The translations under genes and the position numbers were made by a program. 64,000 bases of DNA, from assembly GCF_039536205.1 (NCBI RefSeq), contig NZ_BAAAYL010000001.1, positions 620,001 through 684,000 on the forward strand. Reading direction: 5' to 3'. Below the pieces are notes generated by a model. That model did not search any database. It was not told the origin of the DNA and saw only the letters and a program-made list of their open reading frames with translations. Of this stretch, positions 9,032 through 19,800 are shown piece by piece. The DNA is from Streptomyces sannanensis. Lineage in GTDB: Bacteria; Actinomycetota; Actinomycetes; Streptomycetales; Streptomycetaceae. How positions within the stretch are numbered: the first letter of the stretch is position 1; every line of letters begins with the position of its first letter.

Positions 9032-9071
9032 CCTGCGAAAACGCTAACTACCCGGCCTTGGGGGAACTTCA
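9013..9071. repeat. Right terminal inverted repeat of the IS4-family element
   Basis: It mirrors 7283-7341 and ends ...GGGGGAACTTCA. It includes the last codons and stop of the transposase gene, so the protein end is constrained by the repeat. Confidence 0.95.
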
Positions 9072-9953
9072 GTCATCGAAGTGCCCCTGCCCAAGGTTGA
9101 GGTCCTGGGGATCGACGAGACCCGCCGGGGCAAGCCCCGCTGGGAACAGGACGCGGATACCGGCACGTAGCGTCTGACGCGGGACCGGTGGCACACCGGC
9201 TTCGTCGACGCCCTCGGCACTGGCGGCCTGCTCGGCCAGGTCGAGGGCCGCACCACCGCCGATGTGCTGGCCTGGCTCTCCACCACGCCACTGGAGTGGA
9301 GAAAGAAGATCCGGTACGTCGCCATCGACATGTCCACCACCTACCGGGCCGCCGTCCGCATCGGCCTCCCACATGCCACCGTGGTGGCCGACCACTTCCA
9401 CGTCGTGCAGCTCGCCAACAAGATGCTGTCCATGGTCAGGCGCCGGACCACCGCCGAGATCCGCGGCCGGCGCGGACGCGCGAGCGACCCGGAGTGGAAG
9501 GCCAGACGGCGGCTTCTGCGCAACCGCGAGGACCTCACCGACGACCAGTTCGCCGCCATGTGGAACGCGCTGCTGGGCGAGGGGACGATCGGGCAGACGC
9601 TGCTGACGGCCTGGATCGCCAAGGAGAACCTGCGCAACCTCCTCGCCCTGGCCCGTACCGGCGCCGACCGGCACCAAGTCGGCCACGCCCCCTGGAAGTT
9701 CCTCACCTGGTCCGCGGATTCCGACATCCCCGAGGTCCGGCAACTCGCCGCCCCGGTCGACCGCTGGTGGCCCGAGATCGAAGCATTCATCGACACCGGC
9801 CACCACAACGCCAGGAGCGAGGGCATCAACCGCGTGATCAAGCTCGTCGCCCGTGCCGCGTTCGGCTTCCGCAACGCCGAGAACCAACGGCTACGCACAC
9901 GCTGCGTCACCACCCGCCGAGCCCGCGGACACCTCCGCACCGCTCAACTTTGA
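9072..9953 (+). pseudogene. ISL3-family transposase, 5'-truncated and with an internal TAG
   Basis: The frame starts abruptly at the IS4 boundary and reads VEVLGIDETRRGKPRW, then hits TAG at 9168-9170 where a Trp is expected (DTGT-stop-RLTRDRW). It continues open to 9953. It contains YVAIDMSTTYRAAV (second Asp), VVADHFHVVQLANKMLS and ARSEGINRVIKLVARAAFGF (Glu and DNA-binding tail), all ISL3 landmarks. The N-terminal zinc-finger and HTH region is missing. The gene is dead by two independent lesions. Confidence 0.88.
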
Positions 9954-10138
9954 AGACCCGGGAAGATGGGAGGGCAGGCATGGACTCGCTCGGTGCTCAT
10001 ACGGATTCGACACCCACATGATCACCGTCAGCCATGCCTGCACTGCTTCCAGGGCCCACCACCGTCACGAGCCGACAAGTCGTCACATCCAGTGCTCAGC
10101 AGGCGAACCGCCCACCTCAAGACTTCTCAAAGACCCTG

Positions 10139-10294
10139 GTGATCCGGGGCGTCCACGCCGTCGCCGAACGCGCCAACGCCCTGCTGAAGGTCACCTTCAA
10201 GGCGCTGCGCAGGGTCAGCCTCGACCCGTCGGCCATCACCCGCATCGCCCGAGCCGCCCTCCTCCTCCAGCTCGAACACGGCCGCACCATCTGA
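10139..10294 (+). pseudogene. C-terminal tail of an IS5-like transposase
   Basis: The plus-strand frame reads VIRGVHAVAERANALLKVTF, then ALRRVSLDPSAITRIARAAL and ends LEHGRTI-stop. This is the terminal helix region of IS5-type DDE transposases (V..ERANA.LK...LRRVSLDP...I...A..LL..EHGRT). The catalytic part is absent. It ends 40 bases from the stop codon of the SUKH immunity gene and so marks the edge of the toxin locus. Confidence 0.75.
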
Positions 10295-10334
10295 AGGAAG
10301 ATCACAAACGTGACGAGAGATTACCGAGAAGGGT

Positions 10335-10862
10335 TCAGTAAGGTTCGACAAACCCAACCTGCTCAAATGACGGATCGCCCTCGATTATGGGAACGAAAAG
10401 CTCGCCACGCAATGCGCTCCAAAGAAAGTCAACGAACTGCAATTCCAACACAACCCATTGCCCAACATCTACGGCAACCCGCCATTCCCGCGACTCGCGT
10501 TCGGGAGGGACAAGAAAGACGTAGTTACCTGAGGTCGATCTAGCAACCGGAATGACCCCATCCTTGGCTGGATACAGAGAATGCGGATACAACTCCGGAT
10601 AACTCCGAGACAACTCGCCGTAGGCATACGCCGCCTGCTCCCAAAGTGATTCCAATCCCAAGCTCTCGGGGCCCTCCCCGGCTCGGGGATGGAAGAAGTA
10701 GAGTTGGTCATTGACACAACCGGGGCCGTATGCAGAAATGAACTCCTTATAGTCGCCAGGAAAAATGACGCCCGACCTTGCTTCGACACTCTCCCAGTCC
10801 GCACCTACATCACCGTTAACCCGCGGCGGACCAAGAAGCTCATGGAGCTGAAAGACTTCCAC
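10335..10862 (-). CDS. SUKH (SMI1/KNR4) immunity protein for the adjacent RHS toxin
   Basis: A 175-residue cytosolic protein of the SMI1/KNR4 (SUKH-1) fold. The signature W.SVE...G..FP.DYK.FI..YG.G is visible as ADWESVEARSGVIFPGDYKE and FISAYGPG, followed by LYFFHP. GTG 10862 was chosen because CGAGG precedes it at proper spacing; a GTG at 10892 is also in frame. The first codons overlap the 3' end of the RHS gene by 23 bases in another frame, so translation is probably coupled. SUKH proteins neutralise nuclease-type polymorphic toxins, which fits the tip of the upstream protein. Base composition is clearly less GC-rich than in the surrounding genes, suggesting recent acquisition. Confidence 0.87.
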   Translation of the reverse strand: MEVFQLHELLGPPRVNGDVGADWESVEARSGVIFPGDYKEFISAYGPGCVNDQLYFFHPRAGEGPESLGLESLWEQAAYAYGELSRSYPELYPHSLYPAKDGVIPVARSTSGNYVFLVPPERESREWRVAVDVGQWVVLELQFVDFLWSALRGELFVPIIEGDPSFEQVGFVEPY

Positions 10863-13800
10863 CAGACGACCTCGCTGAACAGAGATAGCCACCAGTTGGC
10901 CGATTGTAAACAGTACAGTTGAGACGATATCCGTTGTCGCCTACAGCATACATCTCGATCTCTGTCGGGATTGCCAGATCGGGACCGCCATAAATCGGCA
11001 AAACCCCAAGTGTCACTCGCTCTCCAGATTTGACTGCCTTCGTCACATCGTCTTCCAGCGATCGCATATGCGGCGAGTTTGCTGGAGTCTGATAGCCGGC
11101 AACAAAGTTGCGCAGCGTATCTCTCGCGCCTCCCATCTGATTACCAATAACGTGCAGAGCCGCTCTGTTACTGGCCGGGAGGCGCTCATACCCCGCAGGC
11201 TTCCACTTCGGATCCAAGCGCCAAGGCCTCAGATCGAATGCATCTATTCGGGCAACTGCGCCGGTAGCCCTGCAGTCATTCACTCCAGAGCCAAAACGAG
11301 TCATCGGAGCATAATAAAAAGATGGATCACTAGAGGGGAAATCCCGAGAACAGGAATTGCTGGTCCGCTGCGAGGAATGGTCTGCACCTGATCCTCCAAA
11401 ACCCTGGTCGGTGTCGATCTGCACCCCGGGGAACATGTCCTGAAGATCTTCAAGCCCTGTCGTGTCCAGCGGTGCGGGCTGATAGACCGCGGCCACCTCG
11501 ACAGGGAGCATTCGATCGTAGCGAATCGCTGCGTCAATTGAATGCTGCCGAATCCGGGCGACGTCGACTGTCGGCTTGGGTGCCGGCCGGGTCGGTGCGG
11601 GCTTGGGGCGCGGGCCGCGGTTCGGGTTCTGTGGCGGTCGCGGGGCGGTCGGGCGCGTCGTGTTCGGCGCCTTCACAGTCCCGCGGGAGCCGCTGGTGCC
11701 ACGAGAGTTGCCGGTACCGCGACTGTACGTCGTGTTGGTGCCCCTGCCGGTACCGCGACTGTACGTCGTGTTGCCGCCCCTGCCGGAGCCGCGGTAGGTC
11801 GATGTGCTGCCGCCTCTGCCGCAGGAGTAGGTGCAGCGGCCCGTGTTGCCCCGGTTTCCGCTTGCTCTGGTGTAGCTCGGCGTGCGTGACCGGTCGTAGC
11901 GGTCCATCTCGCGGGTGTTCTTGCGGTTCTGGGACCGGGCAGATACCCGGCTCGTGGAGGAGTAGGACACAGCTGCTCGCCGCGGCTTCGTCGTTTTGGA
12001 TACTTCGGTGTATCGGATGGGAGGGGTGATTCCGCTATAACTCCCGCCGCCCCTGTAGCCTCTGCCGTTTCCTCCGGTGCCGTAGGCGCGCATGTGGCCC
12101 GTGGGGTCAGTAGCGTTGAGCGGGTCCGCGTTGGCATATACGAAGCGGTTGGCTTGCGCCGACGAGACTGGGGGGAGAAGCCAGGTGTCGCGGGAGGCGA
12201 ATGCGCCTGTGCCCGGTTCGTACCAACGGGCCGCCATGTTGACGTCTTCCGACGACGGGTCGGTCCATCCTGACTGGTAGCCGATGGCAGGGGCGTTGCC
12301 CTGTGTGGCGGTGACCTTGCCGAAGGGGTCGTAGGTGGTGGAGTCGGTGACGGTCAGGCCGTCTGCGGACAGGCCGGCAACGCGGTCGGTGTGCTGGTCG
12401 GTGACGGACCACTGTGCTGAGCCGTTCCGCTTGGAGGACAGGAGCGAGCCGTCCGGGGTGCGTGCGTAGCTGGTGGTGCCGTCGGTGATCAGGTTGTTGG
12501 AGCCACCGTCATAGGTGAAGGCGGTGCCGTTGTACGTGGTGACCCGGTCCAGTGAGTCATAGGTGAAGGTCGATGTGCCGTCGGTGATTTTGCGCTCGAA
12601 GGCATCGAAGGCAAGTTGCCGAGTGCCGCCCGTGCCACCGGTGACCGTGGCGAGGGTGCCACGGGGTGTGTAGGTGTGGGTGGCTCCACCACCGGTCAGG
12701 AGCCGGTTGCGCTCGTCGTATGTTGCCGCTGCGGTTCCGGCCTTGGTGCGGTTACCGGCGTCGTCCCACTCGTATGCCGTGGTCGTCGATCCGCTGGTCC
12801 AGGAGGCGAGCCGGCCGGCCTGGTCATAGCCATAGGCATTGTCCCCAGCCCCGGCCGTACCGGTTGTCTTCTTGCTGGTGAGCCGGTCATCGAGGTCGTA
12901 TCCGTAGGTAATGCTCGCGGCTGTGACCGTCCCCGCGGGGTTGGTGATCTTGTCGTCGACGAGACGACCGAGGCTGTCGTAGTCGTATGTCCGACGCGCC
13001 GATTCAGTCCAGGTGGAGGAACCCTGCGGCAGGTTCGCGTACTGCTCCAGCTTGAGGCGCCCGGCCGTGTCGTAGTTGTACCAGATGTCCGCACTGGTCA
13101 TCTCGTTCCACAGCCACTGAAGGCGCCCGGCCGCGTCGTAGCCGTACTCGGTGGTGTTGGCCGGGTCGGTGCGCTCGGTCATGTTGCCGTCGAGGTCGTA
13201 AGCGTACGTGGTGGTGCCGCCAGGCCCTTCGGCGCCGAGGAGTTGGCCCCGGTCGTTGTAGGTATAGCTGTTGCCGGCCAAGGGATTGTCCGTGCCGACG
13301 CTGGTCATGCGGTCGGCCAGGTCGTAGCGGAAAGTGCGAGTGGACGTGGTGACTTCGGATCCCGTGCCGGTTTCCTTGGCCAGGCGGCCCAGAGCGTCGT
13401 AGGACCGCTCCCTCTTGACTCCACCGGGCAGCAGCTCGGTGATGGCCTGGCCGGCAGCGTCGTAGACGGTCGTCCAGGTTCGGTCGGTGGCGTTCGGATG
13501 GGCCGTAGTCGCAGGCTCGATGGTGGACTCGGGCAGGTTCCACGGGGTGAAGGTGTAGCGCGTGGTGTGGCCTCGTCCGTTGGTGAGGCGCGTGCGGTTG
13601 CCGGCGGCGTCGTAGCCGAAGCTGGTGGTGATCGACTTGTCGGCGCTGACGGTCTCGACCAGCTGCGTCACCCGGCCGAGAGCGTCGTGGGTACTGGTCG
13701 AACGCGACTGTTCTGCCGATATCTGGGCGGTCTGATTGCCTTCGACGTCGAACTCTGCGCGGACCGTACGCAGTGCGGTGGTGCCGGTGCCGAAGTCGGC

Positions 13801-16800
13801 GATCGCGGTGGCGTTGTCCAGTGCGTCGTAGGTGGTTGTGGTCTTGCGGTTGGTGGCGTCGATGGTTTCGGTCTGTCGGCCGAGTCCGTCGTAGCCGAAC
13901 TTCGTGATTCCGCCAACCGGGTCGGTGACTGTCACGGGTTCGCCTGCCGCATTGTAGGCAGTGCGGGTGGTGCCACCTGCGGGGGTCGTGGATGCGGTCT
14001 GGTTTCCTGTGTCGTCCCAGGTGTAACGGCTGGTCAGGTTCTGAAGTGAGGGATACCGCTCGACCGTGGTGGCGGTGAGCTGGCGTCCCAATTCGTCGTA
14101 GGTGGCCTCCGTTCTGGCACCGGTCGGGTCGGTAGCGGAGAGCTGCTCGCCGGTGGGGGTCCATGTGAAGGTGCTGACGCTGCCGCCGTCCAGACTGGTC
14201 TGCTGGCTGTTGAACGTTCCGGAATGCTCGGTGAGGCTGGTCAGTTCGGTCTGCACTGCGGGGTCGGTCTGCTTGGTCAGGTTGCCGAACTGGTCGTATA
14301 CGTAGCGAGTGGTGCGGTTGAGCGCGTCGGTTTCCGCGGTGGCGCGGCCGAGCGCGTCGTAGGTCGTCCGCATGACGGCGGTGATGGGTGTGTCGCCAGG
14401 CGGGGTGTAGGTGGGCAGCGTCAGGGCTGTGACACGGCCGAGTCGATCCACAATGGTTCGGGTTTCCGCACCGCGGGCGTCGCGGCTGTCGGTGGTCTCA
14501 CCGAACGTGTTGTAGCCGACGCGGGTCTGGGGACGGGAGGAAACAGGTTGCGCGTCTTGCTCCTCGACCTGTACCGGCGGGTCGGTAACGAGAGTCAGGC
14601 GGCCCAGGGCATCGTACTGGTAGTCGGTTGCGTGGGCCTGGCTGCTGGCTCCGCTGAGGTTGCCGCGTGGGCTGACTTCCCGGACGAGCAGTCCGCGTTG
14701 GTCGTAACTGCGGGTGGTGATGTGCGTGCTGGTGCCGTCGGTGAGGGTGTCCTTGGTCGGGTTGCCTGCCTTGTCGTAATCCGTCGTCGTGGTGAGCTTC
14801 TTGCCGGAGGAGTCGATCGTCGCCGTCTCCTGGATGATCCGGTCGTCCCCGTCGTAGGCGAAGGTCGTCACACGATTCAGGTCATTCGGATCCAGGACCG
14901 TCTTCGTGATGCGGCTGGTGGCATCCAGCGTGTGCGTGACGGTGGTGCGGCCGCCTCCGGTGACCTGCTTGGTCAGATTGCCCGCGCCGTCGTAGGAGTT
15001 GGCTTCGAGGACGATATCCCGCCGTGTGCCGTCGGCCTGGGTGATCTGCTTGGCCGTCGCTGTGGCCGGCAGACCGTCGTCGAAGTAGGTGTAGGTGGTG
15101 GTGGCCCCCATCGCATCGCTAGTGGATGCCAGTCGCCCGGCAGGGTCGTAGGCGTTGGAAAGCACCACCAGGTCACGGATCTCGCTGGTAGGGCTTCCCG
15201 TCCAGTCCTTCAGGACCGTCTCGGCGTGCTCGCCGCGCGGGGTGTAGGCATAGGTGAATCGTGTGCCCGCAGCGTCGGTCATCGCCGTCACACGGCCCAG
15301 CGCATCGTATGCGAGGAGTGTGGTGTTTCCCTCTGCATCGGTACTGCTGTCGTTCAGGCCACGCTCGTTGTAACGGTGAGTGGTGGTACGGGTGGCATCG
15401 CCGCCGGTGGTGTCTTCGGTGGATTCGGACAGCAGGTTGCCGTCCTCGTCATAGGAGCGCGTGACCTTCGCGGTGTGAGTGACGCCTGTGATGTCGTTCT
15501 TCACACCACCGCCGGTCTCCGTCACCGGACGCGAGAGCTTGTCGTAGGCGAAGGCCGTACTCATACCGTCCGGGTAGGTGTCGGAGATCTGCTTCTCGGA
15601 GATCTTGCGGCCCAACCCGTCGTAGCTGTACTCCGTCGTCAACCCGGACGGTGCAGTGGTGCGTGCCAGGTCGCCATTTGCGAAGTAGTGGTACGCAGTG
15701 ACAGCGCCGCCTGTCGTGCTCTCGGTCTTCACCAGGCCGGCGGGGGTGGTCCCGCCTCCTTGAGCGGGCTCGGTGCCGTCGGTGTAGATCGTGGTGCTCT
15801 CGCGGCCGTCGACGAGGCGCGTGGCCGTGGGCAGGCCCAGGGTGCTGTAGGTGAGCATGGTGCGGTAGCGGTTGTCGCCAGGCCCGGTGGAGCGAGCGTC
15901 ACGAATGGCAATGGGCTTGTCATTGCGCAGGTCGAGTGGATCGTCGGCGTTCAGGTAGTAGTCGGTGAACGACGTCCAGCAGGAGTTGGAGTCACGGCAA
16001 GTGGTGACGCTGACGGTGTTGCCGCGGGCGTCGTGTCCGGTAATGGTGGCGTGCCCGTTGGGGTCGGTGACCGTGTGCGGGAAGCCTCCGGTGTCGTAGG
16101 TATAGGTGGTAATGCCTCCGTCTTCATCCGTGTCGGCCAGCCGACGGCCGCTTCGCAGCACGTCATAGGTAGTGCTGGTGGACTTCCCGACAGGATTGGT
16201 CACCGTGACGGTGGAAGCAAGAGCTGAGACTCCGCTGTACTGGCGCGACTCGAAGTGGTCGACGACCTGCTCGGCGGTCAGCGGGTGGTCGTACAAGGCG
16301 ACCTCGTCCATGTCGCCGGTGAAGTAGTACGTGCCCGAGGCCACACCCATCCAGCCACTGCTCGCATAGCCGGCTCCGAGATAGGTGTATGTACGGCTCT
16401 GGTCGCTGATGGTGCCGTTGAGCGTGCCGACCAGCACGCCGTCGAGATAGAGCTGCTGGGCGTTGTCCGCCCCCGTGAGGACCACGTGATGCCACTCGTT
16501 GTCAGTGACCGTCTGAGTGGAGGTGATGGGGGTCGCACCACTGGCGCCGCTGAGATAGAACTCGCCGCGTAGCTTGCCGCTGCCGTCGATGTTGAGCGCA
16601 GGACGCCAGGAAGTGGGAATACTGCCCAGCGCTGCGTCCTGGAAGCCCAGGAGGACACCGGACGTGGCCGTGCGGAACCACATCTCCACTGCCAGACTGC
16701 TGTCACCGGCAACGATGCCACTGGGGATGCGGATATTGCCGTTTCCTGCGAACCGTACTGCGGCGTTGTCGCCGGTGCCGAAAGCACCGCCGATACCCAG

Positions 16801-19800
16801 AGTGGTGTTGGTGTAGGTGCCGTTGGCCACGCCGGCGGCGGCCTTACTCACCGCGGTCGTGCCGGAGGTCTCATCGAGCCGCCAGTAGGCCGACGGGCCG
16901 GTGCCTGTGACGCTACCGAGATAGCGAGCTCCATCACCGGCGACCATGGCGTTACGGGAGCGGAAGTGACGCTGAACCGAGGCCCCATCCAGCGGCTTGG
17001 CGTAAATTGCAACCTCGTCGATCTGCCCCGGGAAGTAGCTGATGGCACCCGGTGAACTCGGCCAGCTACCACCAGCGAAGCCCGCTCCGATGTAGGTGTA
17101 CTTGTTTGCCTGGTGATTGACCGCGCCTGCCAGCGTTCCCTGCTTCTCTCCATCCAGGTAGAGAGTCTGCGTGCTGCCGGAAGCGGAAATAACCGCGTGA
17201 TGCCACTCATTGTCGGCCACCGTGGTGGTCGAGGCGAGCGGTGTAGCCGTAACGGCAGAGGCGGCATAGAACTTGCCGTGCAGTTTGTTGTCCGCGCCCA
17301 CGTACAACACTGGGGTCCAACCACCGGTCGGAGTTGTCGCACCGTCCAGTTCGGCACCTTGATCACCGACGAGCACTCCGGGCTCCGAGGTGCGGAACCA
17401 CAGTTCCACCGCCACATTGGTGCTCTGGTGCAGAAGTTCTTCCGGAATTTGGGCATAGGCGTTCCCCCCGAAGCCTGACGAGGTGTTGTCGCCGTCAGCG
17501 AATACACCAGGCTGTCCGAGGTCCACGCTGTTCTGGTAGGAGCCGTTGGCTGCGTCTCCCGTCTCGCTCCGGGCGCTGGCACCGTAACGCTCACCCAGCC
17601 GCCAGTAGCCGACCGGGCCTGAGGATGCGACTTCGGAGGCGTAGGAAGCCGAGCCAGCACTGTACTGCTCGTCCGAGACCCGCCACACGCCGCCGTTCTC
17701 GTCCGTGTTGCTGGTCACGCGTCCGGTGTCGTTGTCGTAGACGACGGTGGCATGGGTGCGGCCCGAGGGCAGCACAACCTTCGTCATCCTGCCTGCGGTG
17801 TTGCGGGCTGCGTAGTGCTCAGCCACAGTCTTCGCATCCAGCACATGGGTATAGACGGCGACATCGTCCATCGCGCCCTGAAGGTGGTAGGTACCGCTGG
17901 TGACGCCCATCCAGCCCTCATTGCCCCAGCCCGCGCCGAGGTAGGCGTACTGGTCGTCACGGGTTGTCACGGTGCCGGTCAGGCTGCCGACGGCCGCGCC
18001 GTCAAGATAAAGAGTCTGCGTCGTGCCTGATGTGGTGAGCACCGCGTGGTGCCAGGCACCGTCGGTGACAGTCTTCGTGGAGACGATCGGCTTCGTTCCG
18101 GCGTACTCGACGGTGTAGAACTGCCCTCGCAGCTTGCCGGCGCCATCCACATTCAAGAAGGGGCTGTAGCGGGTGGGGCGCTGGCCCACCTCGGCGCCCT
18201 GCAAGGTGGCGAGCACCCCGGGAGCAGTGGTTCTGAACCACAACTCCATCGACATGTACTCAGAGGTCTTCAGCGCGTTCTCAGGGAGCTCGATCACGGA
18301 TGCTGCGCCGTCGAAACCGGCGGCGCCGTTGCTGGTCCCCGTGACGGCCGGGGTGACCCCGAGGGTGACATCCCGGTAGAGAGCGTCATTGAATCCAGTT
18401 CGCGACGGTACTTCGCTGCGCGCGATGGAGCCTTCGGTCTCGCCAAGTCTCCAGTATGAGATGGGGTTGGAGTTCCGTACGGCTGTCCGGTAGAGCGAGC
18501 CGTCCTCATAGGAATAGCGAGTGCACTTCGTCGCCGAGGTAGGTGGGCATACCTGCGCCAGGCGGTCACCCTCGTAGGAGTACGTCCACGTCAAACCCGG
18601 CGTGCTCGCGTCCACCGGGCTCGTGGTCACGGCTGCCACATGGCTGCCGGTCCAGGTGAAGTCAAGGGAGCGGCCCGAGAGCAGGTCGGTAACCTTCCTC
18701 AGCGGACCCCCGTCCTCTGCCTCATAACTCAGCCGCTGACCGCGCCCCGCGGAGTCGACGACCTTGTACAGGAGTCCGTTGGGCCCGAAGTGGTAGGTCG
18801 CCCCCGAACGCTCACGGATAACCCAGCCGCCATCGATCGCACGAGTCAGAGTGACAGTGCTGCCCTTCGGCGCGACGTACTCATTGGCTGTCCCCGTGCC
18901 GAATCGCGCTTGAGAACCGTCCGCCAGCGTGACAAGGACCGTTCCCAGGTCGGGCTCTTCCCGAAGCCGCATGTCCCAGCGGGTGGACCACCCTGCACCG
19001 AACAGTCCACCCAGGCGAGGATCCAGGGAGTTGTAGGTCCGTGTCACCGCCAGTTCCGGTCCCACTGTGGACACAGCCGCATCCGTGGCTGCCGTGACGT
19101 AATGCCCGGTCCGGGCGCCGAACTCCCGTCCGGCATCAGCTCCACCCAGATGACTGGTGATGCCGGGCTGCGGTACCTCGGTAGTGAACAGGGCCGGCGC
19201 AGGCCGTGTGGACGTGGCTGCCCCGTCGAACACGTAGGCGTACCAGGCATAGGTCTTGCCCCAGGACAGCCAGCCGCTGGGAACAGACCAGCGCTTGTTC
19301 GCACTGCGCGTATTCAGTCGGCAGTTCTTGCGGACATCCCTGCCCTCGACGTCGCACACCTCGAACTGGTATTGCAGCGCCGACGGATAGCGATCCTGAT
19401 CGGTACCGTCTGCCCAGAGGGTAGGCCTCAGCGAGTCCGAGACGATTCCGCTGGCAGGTGCCTCAGCGACAAGCCGGGGCGGAATGTTGACGGCAGAGAA
19501 CTTGACACCTACGCCTGGTACCCCGGCTGAGGTGAAACGAGTGGCCCCGTAGTCGGTCATGGTCCACACAAGTGTGTATGTCGCGGGCGCCAGGGGGGCT
19601 ATTTTGGCATCCACCGTCACGCTCTCGCCGGGTGACACCGCAGTGGGCATCTCCGTGTAGACGATCTTGGAACTGTCGGTGATCTCCGCACCCGAGGCAT
19701 CGTAAAGGTTGTATCGGAGCTTGTAGCTACCACCGGCCGGCCACGTCTCCTGCCCCTGGTTAGTGATGGTGACCTTCATCGCGCCCTGAGTGGTTGCCGT

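Larger units (their letters stand above)
7283..9071 (+). mobile_element. Intact IS4-family insertion sequence, 1789 bp
   Basis: The element is bounded by 59-bp terminal inverted repeats with two mismatches and contains one complete transposase gene. The transposase stop codon at 9031 lies inside the right repeat. The left flank is a TnsA-like fragment and the right flank is an N-terminally truncated ISL3 transposase. I see no target-site duplication between the two flanks. This suggests that the element has been involved in a deletion or recombination after insertion. Confidence 0.9.
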
